A DNA stretch of 18,618 nt from JBBSGC01 sp038254525 (GCA_038254525.1 JBBSGC010000027.1:1-18618), one strand, 5' to 3'. Shown: positions 7,492 to 15,957, numbered from the stretch's first letter. Notes: a model not told the origin generated them from the letters alone. Program-made: numbers and translations.

Positions 7492-8337
7492 TCAGGGCAC
7501 CACGTCGGGGATGATGTGCTGGCTCTCCCTCGGCGGCCGCACGTAGTCCTCGTGCACGGGGGGACGTGGCGGCAGCTCGGGTGCCTGCGGAGTCAGGTCC
7601 TCGTATGGCACCTGCCCGAGCAGGTGGCTGACCACGTTGAGGCGGGCGCGCTTCTTCACCTCGGCCTCGACGACCCACCACGGGGCCTCCGGGATGTCGG
7701 TGGCGGCGAACATCGCGTCCTTGGCCTTTGAGAACTCGACCCACCGGGTGCGTGCCTCGAGGTCGATCGGGCTGAGCTTCCACCGCTTGGCCGGGTCCCG
7801 CAGCCGGGCCTGGAAACGCTTCTCCTGCTCGGCGTCGCTGACCGAGAACCAGTACTTGAGAATCTGGATGCCGCTGCGTACCAGCATGCGCTCGAACTCC
7901 GGGCAGGAACGCATGAACTCCGCGTACTGCTCGTCGGTGGCGAAACCCAGCACCCGCTCGACGCCGGCGCGGTTGTACCAGGACCGGTCGAACAGCACCA
8001 TCTCACCGGCCGCCGGCAGGTGGGCGACGTAGCGCTGGAAGTACCACTGGGACTTCTCGCGCTCGGTCGGCGCGGCGAGCGCGACGACCCGGGCCGCGCG
8101 CGGGTTGAGGCTCTCGGTGATCCGCTGGATCGCACCGCCCTTGCCGGCGGCGTCGCGTCCCTCGAAGATCACCACGACCTTGAGGCCCCGGGCCCGGATG
8201 AACTCCTGCTGCTTGACCAGCTCGACCTGCAGCCGGGCGAGCTCGTTCTCGTAGTACTTCTTGTCGACCTTGTTCGTGGACCGGGGGTCCTCCTCGACCG
8301 ATGAGGCGGGGGACGAGCCGGGCGCAGTGGTGGTCAT
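7492..8337 (-). CDS. ppk2: Polyphosphate kinase 2 family protein
   Basis: A single-domain, 281-residue PPK2. These cytoplasmic enzymes phosphorylate nucleoside di- or monophosphates with inorganic polyphosphate, or run the reverse reaction. The Walker A loop is EGRDAAGKGG (residues 59-68), and Walker B plus lid start is LFDRSWYNRAGVE around D117. KRWKLSPIDLEARTRWVEFSKAKD is the conserved lid and helix region. The start ATG 8337 is followed by a Ser/Thr/Glu-rich N-terminal tail of about 20 residues. The C-terminus is a Pro-rich tail of about 30 residues beyond the fold (PPRPPVHEDYV). It is transcribed away from pyc. ADP- versus AMP/GDP-preferring subclasses cannot be separated confidently by eye. 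Confidence 0.93.
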   Translation of the reverse strand: MTTTAPGSSPASSVEEDPRSTNKVDKKYYENELARLQVELVKQQEFIRARGLKVVVIFEGRDAAGKGGAIQRITESLNPRAARVVALAAPTEREKSQWYFQRYVAHLPAAGEMVLFDRSWYNRAGVERVLGFATDEQYAEFMRSCPEFERMLVRSGIQILKYWFSVSDAEQEKRFQARLRDPAKRWKLSPIDLEARTRWVEFSKAKDAMFAATDIPEAPWWVVEAEVKKRARLNVVSHLLGQVPYEDLTPQAPELPPRPPVHEDYVRPPRESQHIIPDVVP

Positions 8338-8406
8338 GGATGCGCATCGTCCTCGTCGCCCGGCGGGCCGGCAACCCGGACCGAGGCCTGCCGGCAGGCG
8401 GCCCGC

Positions 8407-8412
8407 TAGCCT
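8407..8412 (+). promoter_or_regulatory. Possible -10 element for pyc
   Basis: TAGCCT fits the TANNNT pattern and lies 32 bases before the pyc ATG, with GGAGG (8435-8439) between them. No clear -35 is visible in the 107-base ppk2-pyc gap, so this is tentative. Confidence 0.28.
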
Positions 8413-8444
8413 GGCGCGCGTCCGCGTCGTCGCCGGAGGCTGCC

Positions 8445-11400
8445 ATGTTCACCAAGGTCCTGGTCGCCAACCGCGGCGAGATAGCGATCCGGGTCTTCCG
8501 GGCGGCCTACGAGCTGGGCGCCCGCACGGTCGCGGTGTTCCCGTGGGAGGACCGGGGCTCGGAGCACCGGCTCAAGGCCGACGAGGCCTACGAGATCGGC
8601 GAGCGGGGTCACCCCGTCCGGGCCTACCTGGACCCCGACGGGCTGGTCGCCACCGCCGTACGCGCGGGAGCCGACGCGATCCATCCCGGCTACGGGTTCC
8701 TCTCGGAGAACCCGAGGCTGGCACAGGCGTGCGCCGACGCCGGGATCACCTTCGTCGGCCCCAGCGTCGAGGTCCTGCGACTGACCGGCAACAAGTCACG
8801 TGCGGTCGCCGCGGCCCGGGCCGCCGGCGTGCCGGTGCTCGAGTCGGTGGCGCCCTCGCGCGACGTCGACGAGCTGGTCGAGGCGGCCGCCTCGATGAGC
8901 TTCCCGGTGTTCGTCAAGGCGGTGGCCGGAGGCGGCGGCCGCGGCCTGCGCCGCGTGGACGGCCCGGCGGACCTGCCGGACGCCCTGGCGGCCGCGATGC
9001 GGGAGGCTGAGGGCGCCTTCGGCGACCCGACCATGTTCGTCGAGCAGGCCGTGGTCGGCCCCCGGCACATCGAGGTGCAGGTCCTCGGCGACGGCGCCGG
9101 CGACGTCGTGCACCTCTTCGAGCGCGACTGCTCGGTGCAGCGCCGACACCAGAAGGTCGTCGAGATCGCCCCGGCGCCCCACCTCGACCCGGACCTGCGC
9201 ACGCGGATCTGCGCCGACGCGGTCGCCTTCGCCCGCTCGATCGGGTACACCTGCGCCGGCACCGTGGAGTTCCTCGTCGACCGCGACGGCCGGCACGTGT
9301 TCATCGAGATGAACCCCCGGATCCAGGTCGAGCACACGGTGACCGAGGAGGTGACCGACGTCGACCTGGTACGGGCCCAGCTGCGCATCGCCGCCGGCGA
9401 GACACTGGCCGACCTCGGGCTCGCGCAGGACACGATCACGGTGCGCGGCGCCGCACTGCAGTGCCGGATCACGACCGAGGACCCGGCCAACGGGTTCCGT
9501 CCGGACACCGGGCGGATCACGACGTACCGCCCCCCGGGCGGTGCGGGCATCCGGCTCGACGGCGGCACGACCTACACCGGCGCCGAGGTGAGCGCCCACT
9601 TCGACTCGCTGCTGACCAAGCTGACCTGCCGGGGCCGCACGTTTCCCGACGCGATCGAGCGGGCGCACCGGGCGGTGGCGGAGTTCCGCATCCGCGGCGT
9701 AGCCACCAACATCCCCTTCCTGCTGGCGCTGCTCGCGCATCCAGACCTGCGGGCCGGCCGGCTGACCACCTCGTTCATCGACGACAACCCGCAGCTGCTC
9801 ACCCAGCACGTCTCGGCCGACCGGGGCAGCAAGCTGCTCAGCTATCTCGCAGACGTGACGGTCAACGCGCCGCACGGACCGCCGCCGGCCACCGTGGACC
9901 CGATGACCAAGCTGCCGGCCGTCGACCTCGACGTGCCACCGCCGGCGGGCACCCGCGAGCTGCTCTGCCGCATCGGACCCGAGGCCTTCGCTCGGCGGCT
10001 GCGTGAACAGGACGGGATCGCCGTCACCGACACGACGTTCCGGGACGCCCACCAGTCCCTGCTGGCCACCCGCGTACGCACCGCCGACCTGCTGGGCGCG
10101 GCGCACCACGTGGCCCGGCTGACGCCGGGGCTGTGGTCGGTGGAGGCCTGGGGAGGAGCGACCTACGACGTCGCCCTGCGCTTCCTGCACGAGGACCCGT
10201 GGGAGCGGCTCGCCGCCCTGCGTGCGGCGCTGCCCAACATCTGCCTGCAGATGTTGCTGCGCGGGCGCAACACGGTCGGCTACACGCCCTATCCGGACGA
10301 CGTCACCGACGCATTCGTCGCCGAGGCCACCCGGACCGGCATCGACGTGTTCCGGATCTTCGACGCCCTCAACGACGTCGAGCAGATGCAGCCGGCCATC
10401 GACGCGGTGCGGGCGAGCGGGCACGCCGTCGCCGAGGTTGCGCTGTGCTACACCGGTGACCTGTCGGACCCGGGCGAGACCCTGTACACCCTCGACTACT
10501 ACCTGCACCTGGCGGAGCGGATCGTCGACGCCGGCGCGCATGTGCTGGCGATCAAGGACATGGCGGGGCTGCTTCGTGCGCCGGCCGCTCGCCGGCTGGT
10601 GGGCGGCCTGCGGGAGCGCTTCGACCTGCCGGTGCACCTGCACACCCACGACACCCCAGGTGGCCAGCTCGCCACGCTGCTGGCGGCGGTCGACGCCGGG
10701 GTCGACGCGGTCGACGCGGCCAGCGCAGCGCTCGCCGGCACCACGTCGCAACCACCGCTGTCCGCACTGGTCGCGGCCACCGACCACACCGCGCGCACCA
10801 CCGGGCTCGACCTGCGCGCGGTGTGCGACCTGGAGCCCTACTGGGAGTCGGTGCGCCGGCTGTACGCACCTTTCGAGTCGGGGCTGCCGGCCCCGACCGG
10901 CCGGGTCTACACCCACGAGATCCCCGGCGGCCAGCTGTCCAACCTGCGCCAGCAGGCCATCGCGCTCGGCCTCGGCGAGAAGTTCGAGCAGATCGAGGAC
11001 ATGTACGCAGCCGCGAACGCGATCCTCGGCAACATCGTCAAGGTGACCCCGTCGAGCAAGGTGGTCGGCGACCTGGCGCTGCAGCTGGTCGCCCTGGGCG
11101 CCGACCCCGTCGCGTTCGAGGAGGAGCCCGGCGGCTTCGACGTCCCGGACTCGGTGATCGGCTTCCTGTCCGGCGAGCTGGGTGAGCCGCCGGGCGGCTG
11201 GCCGGAGCCCTTCCGCAGCAAGGCGCTGGCCGGTCGCCCGGCCGCCCGCCCGGTGGGTGAGCTGGCCGGCGCGGACCGTGACGCGCTGGCGGCGACGCCT
11301 CGCAGCACGCTGAACCGGTTGCTGTTCCCCGCACCGACGGAGTCTTTCGAGGAGATCCAGGAGCGTTTCGGCGACCTGTCGGTGCTTCCCACGCGCAGCT

Positions 11401-11831
11401 TCTTCTACGGGCTCGACGCGGACACCGACGTAGAGGTCGAGATCGAGGAGGGCAAGACGCTGATCCTCGGGCTGGAGGCGATCGGTGAGCCCGACGAGCG
11501 GGGCCTGCGCAGCGTGATGTGCACGATCAACGGCCAGCTGCGACCGATCACCATCCGCGACCGCTCCGTCTCGGCCGACGTCGAGGCCGCCGAGAAGGCC
11601 GACCCCGGCGCGCCGGGACACGTCGCCGTCCCCTTCGACGGCGTAGTCACACCGTCGGTCGCGCTCGGCGACGAGGTCAGCGCCGGTCAGGCCGTCGCGG
11701 TGATCGAGGCGATGAAGATGGAGGCCAGCATCACCGCGCCGGTCGACGGCGTCGTCGAGCGCCTGGTCATCGACGCGACCCGGCAGGCCGAGGGCGGCGA
11801 CCTGCTGTGCGTCCTCGCGGCCGCAGGCTGA
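8445..11831 (+). CDS. pyc: Pyruvate carboxylase
   Basis: A single-chain, 1128-residue anaplerotic enzyme that makes oxaloacetate from pyruvate, bicarbonate and ATP, within the usual 1100-1180 range. Domains in order: biotin carboxylase (1 to about 450; VLVANRGEIAIRVFRA, GGGGRGLRR, ERDCSVQRRHQKVVEIAPAP, EMNPRIQVEHTVTEEVT); carboxyltransferase starting at DTTFRDAHQSLLATR (D529), with the carboxylated lysine of AIKDMAGL (K704) and the metal-binding HLHTHD near residue 730; the PYC/OADA conserved domain with THEIPGGQLSNLRQQA; and the biotinyl domain with EAMKMEAS (K1091). ATG 8445 follows GGAGG at five bases. The frame is open further upstream over the ppk2 N-terminus, but that stretch has no family similarity. 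The biotin carboxylase half is paralogous to accA upstream. Confidence 0.97.
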   Translation: MFTKVLVANRGEIAIRVFRAAYELGARTVAVFPWEDRGSEHRLKADEAYEIGERGHPVRAYLDPDGLVATAVRAGADAIHPGYGFLSENPRLAQACADAGITFVGPSVEVLRLTGNKSRAVAAARAAGVPVLESVAPSRDVDELVEAAASMSFPVFVKAVAGGGGRGLRRVDGPADLPDALAAAMREAEGAFGDPTMFVEQAVVGPRHIEVQVLGDGAGDVVHLFERDCSVQRRHQKVVEIAPAPHLDPDLRTRICADAVAFARSIGYTCAGTVEFLVDRDGRHVFIEMNPRIQVEHTVTEEVTDVDLVRAQLRIAAGETLADLGLAQDTITVRGAALQCRITTEDPANGFRPDTGRITTYRPPGGAGIRLDGGTTYTGAEVSAHFDSLLTKLTCRGRTFPDAIERAHRAVAEFRIRGVATNIPFLLALLAHPDLRAGRLTTSFIDDNPQLLTQHVSADRGSKLLSYLADVTVNAPHGPPPATVDPMTKLPAVDLDVPPPAGTRELLCRIGPEAFARRLREQDGIAVTDTTFRDAHQSLLATRVRTADLLGAAHHVARLTPGLWSVEAWGGATYDVALRFLHEDPWERLAALRAALPNICLQMLLRGRNTVGYTPYPDDVTDAFVAEATRTGIDVFRIFDALNDVEQMQPAIDAVRASGHAVAEVALCYTGDLSDPGETLYTLDYYLHLAERIVDAGAHVLAIKDMAGLLRAPAARRLVGGLRERFDLPVHLHTHDTPGGQLATLLAAVDAGVDAVDAASAALAGTTSQPPLSALVAATDHTARTTGLDLRAVCDLEPYWESVRRLYAPFESGLPAPTGRVYTHEIPGGQLSNLRQQAIALGLGEKFEQIEDMYAAANAILGNIVKVTPSSKVVGDLALQLVALGADPVAFEEEPGGFDVPDSVIGFLSGELGEPPGGWPEPFRSKALAGRPAARPVGELAGADRDALAATPRSTLNRLLFPAPTESFEEIQERFGDLSVLPTRSFFYGLDADTDVEVEIEEGKTLILGLEAIGEPDERGLRSVMCTINGQLRPITIRDRSVSADVEAAEKADPGAPGHVAVPFDGVVTPSVALGDEVSAGQAVAVIEAMKMEASITAPVDGVVERLVIDATRQAEGGDLLCVLAAAG

Positions 11832-11861
11832 GCCTCACGCCGCGTCGGCGAGCTGCTCAGC
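11827..11861. terminator. Nested hairpin spanning the convergent pyc and spoIID-like stops
   Basis: GCTGAGC (11827-11833) and GCTCAGC (11855-11861) form a perfect seven-base-pair outer stem. Inside it, CGCCG-CGT-CGGCG (11838-11850) forms a five-base-pair inner hairpin. The pyc stop lies in the left arm, and the reverse-strand stop of the SpoIID-domain gene lies in the right arm. It is a plausible bidirectional terminator without a T tract. Confidence 0.5.
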
Positions 11862-13563
11862 GGTAGGTGATCGTCAGCTTGCCGGTGCGCTTGTCGAGCA
11901 CGACGGTGCCGCCCTGGAAGTGCGCCGACTCGGTGGTGTCGGTGGCCGCCACGGAGGTCAGGGGATAGCCGAGCCGTCCACCGCTGAGGTGGTGCTTGCG
12001 ATATGCGATCAGGACCCGGCCGTACAACGAGTGGGCGCCGGTCGGCGCCGACCACAAGATCATGCCGTGGTCCAGCCCGGTCTTGCGGCCGTGGCCTTCG
12101 CTGGTCCTGAGCACGCTGGTGCGCGGGAAGCCGAACCTCGACCCAGGTCCCCCGTCCTTGCGGTAGCGGGCCAGCACCGCCCCCGACAGCGCGGTCGCAC
12201 CGTCGGCGCGGGTCCAGAACGCCCGGCCGTTGTCGAACAGCTGGCGCGCACCTGTCGTCCTCCCGGCACCGGCTACCGGCACCTCCGGTGAGGTCGGCCT
12301 GCCGAGCGGTGACTTGGCGCCACCGAGCTGCCGCCACTTCGTGATGATCGGTGTCGGCTCGAAGGTGAACCAGGTCGAACGCAGGCCGAACATGAAGCGC
12401 AGATCCTCACCGGTCAGCGCAACCGCGCTGTCGCTGCCGTCGAGAACCACCTGGTTCACCCGGCCCCCCCACGCTCCGTGGCCGTCCCGTGCGACCACCC
12501 GGATGTCGTCGAGCGTGCCCAGCTGCGGGAACGTCGACTCCAGCCTCGTGACGCTGATCGGGGTGGTCCAGTCATGGACGCCGTTGCCCGACCAGTCGTC
12601 GTAGGGGTCGCGCTGCGCCGGCAGATAGGGCTGGCCACCGTAGGAAGTCCAGCCGCCAGAGGACGAGGAGAACTGCGTGAAGGCGGGATGACCGCCGTAG
12701 AGCAGCACCCGGCCGGCGGTCTTCGCCACTGCGAGGTCGGTCGTCGAAGTCTCCGCGGACGCGCCGCCATAGACCTGGCACGCGGTCGTGTCGCAGAGCT
12801 GGTAGTAGCGGTGCCGGTTGAGCCGCTGCTCGTAGGACGCGTAGGTGCGTGCGGCCACCGCCTGGGCCCGCAGGGCCTGGGTGTGCCACGACGCCGGCAT
12901 CTCCTGGGCGACGACACCGCGCAGGTACGCATCCATCGGCAACACGTTGACCGTGTCGCGCACGGTCGCCCCGGCATACGGGGAGGCCGCTCGAAGGACT
13001 CCCCGGTAGGACGTGGTCGCCCCGCTGGGCAGCACGAGCGCCAGCGGTCCGCCGGCCTCGAACTGGCCGTCACCTAAGAGCCGGCGCCAGGTGTGCCAGC
13101 CCTTCGCGTCGTGGAACTGCGCGACGGTCACCGAGCGGTCCCGGGCACCGGGCTTCAGCCGCCACGAGTCGCGCCCGGACCTCGCCGGCAGGGTGGAGAG
13201 CGCGCGGCTCTGCAGGTCCCGCAGGGTCAGCCCGGCCGTAGCCCGCACCTGCAGGCCCGAGGTGTAGTCGCCGGTGACCAGCACCCGCACAAGGTCCCGG
13301 TTGGTCCCCCAGGTGGTACCTGGGTAGTAGAACCTGACGATCTGCCGGTAGCTCTTGCCCTCCCGGGCAGCTCCCTCCGCGCCGTACTGGCTCATCCCGT
13401 GGCCGTGGCCGTACCCGTGCCCGGCGACCACCAGCGAGCGGCTGACCGGTACGTAGTAGACGTGGCCGGAGGCAGCCTGTGCCGGAGCGGTGGCAAGCAC
13501 TGCCGCGGCGACCAGGCCGGCGGTCAGGCCAGCGGCAGTCCAGGTACGGATGCCGCGGGTCAC
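11857..13563 (-). CDS. Secreted SpoIID/LytB-domain protein with LGFP repeats
   Basis: A 568-residue exported protein with a signal peptide: RGIR, a hydrophobic Ala/Leu-rich stretch, and a likely cut after APAQA near residue 30. The SpoIID/LytB domain spans roughly residues 40-420. It shows LPMDAYLRGVVAQEMPASW, with E221 at the catalytic position of SpoIID lytic transglycosylases, and CDTTACQVYGG with C257 and C262 at the known metal-binding motif. Three LGFP-type repeats follow (PLGRPTSPE, RFGFPRTSV, RLGYPLTSV). SpoIID enzymes cut glycan strands already stripped of peptides. The GTG start at 13563 overlaps the stop of the upstream amidase gene (GTGA), so translation is probably coupled; the open frame beyond it is antisense to the amidase and has no family match. 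The native target and the activity are inferred. Confidence 0.9.
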   Translation of the reverse strand: MTRGIRTWTAAGLTAGLVAAAVLATAPAQAASGHVYYVPVSRSLVVAGHGYGHGHGMSQYGAEGAAREGKSYRQIVRFYYPGTTWGTNRDLVRVLVTGDYTSGLQVRATAGLTLRDLQSRALSTLPARSGRDSWRLKPGARDRSVTVAQFHDAKGWHTWRRLLGDGQFEAGGPLALVLPSGATTSYRGVLRAASPYAGATVRDTVNVLPMDAYLRGVVAQEMPASWHTQALRAQAVAARTYASYEQRLNRHRYYQLCDTTACQVYGGASAETSTTDLAVAKTAGRVLLYGGHPAFTQFSSSSGGWTSYGGQPYLPAQRDPYDDWSGNGVHDWTTPISVTRLESTFPQLGTLDDIRVVARDGHGAWGGRVNQVVLDGSDSAVALTGEDLRFMFGLRSTWFTFEPTPIITKWRQLGGAKSPLGRPTSPEVPVAGAGRTTGARQLFDNGRAFWTRADGATALSGAVLARYRKDGGPGSRFGFPRTSVLRTSEGHGRKTGLDHGMILWSAPTGAHSLYGRVLIAYRKHHLSGGRLGYPLTSVAATDTTESAHFQGGTVVLDKRTGKLTITYR

Positions 13564-15266
13564 CACGTCTGCACGCTGATCGTGTTGGTCGCCTGATCCC
13601 ACTGGATCGAGCCGTGCTCGAACGTGGCCGACTCGCCCACGTCGGTGGGCTCGACCGAGGTCATCGGCAGGCCGAGGCCGCCGTGGATCCCGTCGAGCTT
13701 GCGGTAGCGGAGCATGATCCTGCCCCACAGCGTCCGGGCGGCAAGCTTGCCGATCCGGAACGTCACCCCGTGTTCGAAGCGGATGACCCGCACCCGGGCC
13801 ACGTCGGTGGTCCTGGTGTCGGATCTCGGGTAGCCGAGCCGGCCGAAGAGCCCGTGGTAGGCACGGTAGGACTCCAACGAGCGGCCGGAGAGCCAGTGCG
13901 TACCGTCGCCCGGTTTCGCGAACATGACGCCGTTGGTGTACTCCGTGTGCCGGCCGCCGCGGGCCGCGGACTCACCGCTGAAGACGGTGCCGGTCACGGC
14001 GCTGCCCAGGACGGCGGCCTTCGGCGGGATGGTCGACTGGTAGAGCGACAGGTAGTCCGCCACTCGAGTGCGCAGCGTGGGCAGGAAGGCGTAGGCATAG
14101 CGGCCAGGACAGGTGGTCGACATCGCATCGCGGTGTCCGGAGATCCGGTTGAAGCGCTTGCCGTTGACAGTCGTCTGTCCCTGCACCGGCATGTAGCTGG
14201 TGCCGAGCCGCCACCCGACCAGCCGGACCAGCGCGTTCTTCATCGGGCGGGTGGGCCTGGCGATGTCGAAGTTTCCGATCAACGAGATACCCACGGTGTC
14301 GACGTTGTAGTCACCGGCGTGTGACCCGCGTACGGGCAGCCGCATCCCGCCTCGCCGTCCCTCGTAGATGGTGCCGTAGCGGTCGACCAGGAAGTTGTAG
14401 CCGATGTCGCACCAACCACGGCTCTGGGTGTGGTAGGCGAGGATTGACTGCATGATCGCGGCACCGTCGCTCGGCGCGTAGTCGTTGGAGTTGACCGTGT
14501 GGTGGATGAAGACCATCTGGGCGAAGTCGCCGTAGACCGGGTCCCAGCACTGGTCGCCCAGCCGTGGGTCGGCGCCCCACTGCTTGCGGGTCACGATCTT
14601 CGGCATCGCCGGGAAGTCGACCGGCCCGGGAATCGGTTCACCGGTCGTCGCGACGTACCCGCGCGAGGTCGGGACGCGGGCGCCGGTGGCGGCGCGGTCG
14701 GGCTGGATGGTGTCCACCTTGAGCCCGGTCGGGGTGCTGCCGTCGGGAGCGGTGACGCGCACCGCTACCCCGTCGGCCGAGCCCACCCACATCGGGCTGG
14801 TCCCGTCGCGGACTGTCGAGTCCTCGCTCGGCGCCGGGCCCTCGTCAGGCTCGACCGCGACCTGGTTCCACCCCGACCAGGAACCGGCGACCCGCGACCT
14901 GATGAACACCCGGGTGCCGTCGGCAGCGCTGTTGTGGTCCCAGGTGACCGCCACCATGCCGTAGTCGGTGGTGGTCGTCTCCCGGAGGGCCGCCACCACG
15001 GCGGCTCCCCCGCGCGCCGTGGCCGGCTGTCCCCCGGCCCGCGGCACCGGCAAGGTCGAGATCACCGGGTCGTGGGGGCCACCGGTGATCGTTGCGGTGG
15101 AGATGTGGGAGCGCAGCGGGCTGTTGGTCGCCGGCTGCGTTGGCAGGGCGGCGCTGGCCGTCGGCAAGCCCGCCATGCTCAGTGCAATGGACGCGCCGGC
15201 CACCACCAAGGTGACGACCGGACGAGAGGGCAGCTGCCGGACCCGAATCGGGCAGAACTGTCGCAT
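13560..15266 (-). CDS. Secreted N-acetylmuramoyl-L-alanine amidase (PGRP/Amidase_2) with LGFP repeats
   Basis: A 568-residue exported zinc amidase that cuts the bond between muramic acid and the peptide stem. A signal peptide covers about residues 1-39 (Arg-rich n-region, hydrophobic core, cut near TASA). An N-terminal beta-rich region (about 60-190) typical of actinobacterial PGRP amidases follows. The catalytic domain begins at VTRKQWGADP. The zinc ligands of T7-lysozyme-type amidases are present: the FIHHT pair (H255/H256), GHRD (H378) and TTCPGR (C386), with H378 and C386 eight residues apart as in T7 lysozyme. The C-terminus has about two and a half LGFP repeats (RLGYPRSD, GLGLPMTSV), and the last one is clearly similar to the last repeat of the SpoIID-domain protein. 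ATG 15266 follows AGGAG at nine bases. It is the first gene of a two-gene operon. Confidence 0.95.
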   Translation of the reverse strand: MRQFCPIRVRQLPSRPVVTLVVAGASIALSMAGLPTASAALPTQPATNSPLRSHISTATITGGPHDPVISTLPVPRAGGQPATARGGAAVVAALRETTTTDYGMVAVTWDHNSAADGTRVFIRSRVAGSWSGWNQVAVEPDEGPAPSEDSTVRDGTSPMWVGSADGVAVRVTAPDGSTPTGLKVDTIQPDRAATGARVPTSRGYVATTGEPIPGPVDFPAMPKIVTRKQWGADPRLGDQCWDPVYGDFAQMVFIHHTVNSNDYAPSDGAAIMQSILAYHTQSRGWCDIGYNFLVDRYGTIYEGRRGGMRLPVRGSHAGDYNVDTVGISLIGNFDIARPTRPMKNALVRLVGWRLGTSYMPVQGQTTVNGKRFNRISGHRDAMSTTCPGRYAYAFLPTLRTRVADYLSLYQSTIPPKAAVLGSAVTGTVFSGESAARGGRHTEYTNGVMFAKPGDGTHWLSGRSLESYRAYHGLFGRLGYPRSDTRTTDVARVRVIRFEHGVTFRIGKLAARTLWGRIMLRYRKLDGIHGGLGLPMTSVEPTDVGESATFEHGSIQWDQATNTISVQTW

Positions 15267-15346
15267 CGGTGAGGGCTCCTCGTAGACATTCTGGAACTAA
15301 TAGGTGAGCGAAGTGACGGATGATGCCCATGTGACTGCAAGAAGTG

Positions 15347-15352
15347 ATTATG
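15347..15352 (-). promoter_or_regulatory. Possible -10 element for the amidase operon
   Basis: On the minus strand the sequence reads CATAAT, close to the TATAAT consensus, about 80 bases before the amidase ATG. It lies in a locally AT-richer patch. The best -35 candidate, TTCCCC at 15371-15376 with an 18-base spacer, is poor. Confidence 0.3.
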
Positions 15353-15400
15353 TGCACGCTGTGCGTCATCGGGGAAGTGGGTCCGGAAGATGGCACCAAA

Positions 15401-15428
15401 TTACACGTGCGTAATGACACCCGTGTCA
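15401..15428. promoter_or_regulatory. Two abutting 14-bp palindromes, probable tandem operator
   Basis: Copy 1 is TTACACGTGCGTAA (15401-15414) and copy 2 is TGACACCCGTGTCA (15415-15428). Both fit TKACAC-NN-GYGTMA. Copy 2 is a perfect dyad and extends to eight-base arms over 15413-15430; copy 1 has one mismatched pair. They are directly head to tail with no spacer. The site lies 135 bases upstream of the amidase start and immediately before the sigma-factor relic, so it may serve either. The binding protein is not recognised. Confidence 0.6.
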
Positions 15429-15433
15429 TTTTC

Positions 15434-15700
15434 GCGCTTCCGCATCCTCGGTTCGTTTGCGGGACGCCAAGGACGCCGTTCAGGAAGCCTGGCTGCGGTT
15501 GAGCCGCTCAGGCACCAGCGACGTCGAGAACCCCCGCGGCTGGCTGACCACCGTCGTGGCAGGGCCGTCGCTCGGCGTGGGAGCTGCCCCAGTCTGGACT
15601 CATCGCGGCGACTACATGCTGGCAAGACCCGGATTCGACGTTGGTTGGCCAACGAGGCGCTCGCCGATCCCGAGCGCCTCGTAATTGCGTCGGACCCGGC
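15434..15700 (+). pseudogene. Eroded ECF (ECF41-like) sigma-factor relic
   Basis: Fragments of an extracytoplasmic-function sigma factor are spread over two frames. RFRILGSFA (from 15435) matches the start of region 2 and is followed, one frame away, by DAKDAVQEAWLRLSRSG and NPRGWLTTVVA (15460 to about 15564), which is the core of sigma region 2. The first frame then resumes with an Arg-rich stretch and a possible end fragment, ALADPERLV (near 15660-15685), like the C-terminus of ECF41 sigma factors with a SnoaL-like domain. An intact protein would have about 290 residues; region 4 and most of the rest are missing, as is the N-terminus. Two compensating frame changes and the large deletion make it non-functional. 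The region 2 match is clear; the C-terminal match is weak. Confidence 0.65.
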
Positions 15701-15861
15701 GAGCAGCTCGGGCCGCGGGGTGCGCACGATCGGTTGGTCGGACTCAGCGATGGGCATCCTGACGACTATCACGCTCATCGACAACGGCCGGCTGTACGAC
15801 GTGAACGGATGAAGGCGGCGAGCAGCGGTGACCAACGGCTTGATCGGGAGGAGGAGCCAGA

Positions 15862-15957
15862 GTGACATCAGGTTGCTTCGCAAAGGAGCGGAGCATGCGG
15901 AGCGGAAAGGGACGCCACCCCGGGCGTCGAAACGAAAGTCAGCCGACCCGGACGTGA
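15862..15957 (+). other. Short open frame with good ribosome sites before the ribbon-helix-helix gene
   Basis: GTG 15862 follows GAGGAGGAG at about five bases, and ATG 15895 in the same frame follows AAAGGAG at about six. Both give a short basic peptide (MRSGKGRHPGRRNES and on) that ends at TGA 15955-15957. Basic N-terminal arms of this type precede the RHH strand in related small DNA-binding proteins. It therefore looks like the displaced N-terminus of the gene at 15968, one base out of frame. Confidence 0.4.

Noticed and set aside
8301..8444. An upstream extension of pyc to GTG/ATG near 8301
   Set aside because: It would overlap the divergent ppk2 start and has no similarity to pyruvate carboxylase. 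GGAGG before ATG 8445 and the conserved N-terminus MFTKVLVANRGE decide the start.
8796..11621. A 941-residue open frame antisense to pyc
   Set aside because: It shows no family motif, is rich in Arg, Gly and His-Arg-type composition, and mirrors the codon bias of pyc. It is a high-GC shadow.
13564..13728. An N-terminal extension of the SpoIID-domain protein
   Set aside because: It lies over the amidase C-terminus in another frame and would bury the signal peptide. The GTGA overlap start at 13563 puts the signal peptide at the N-terminus.
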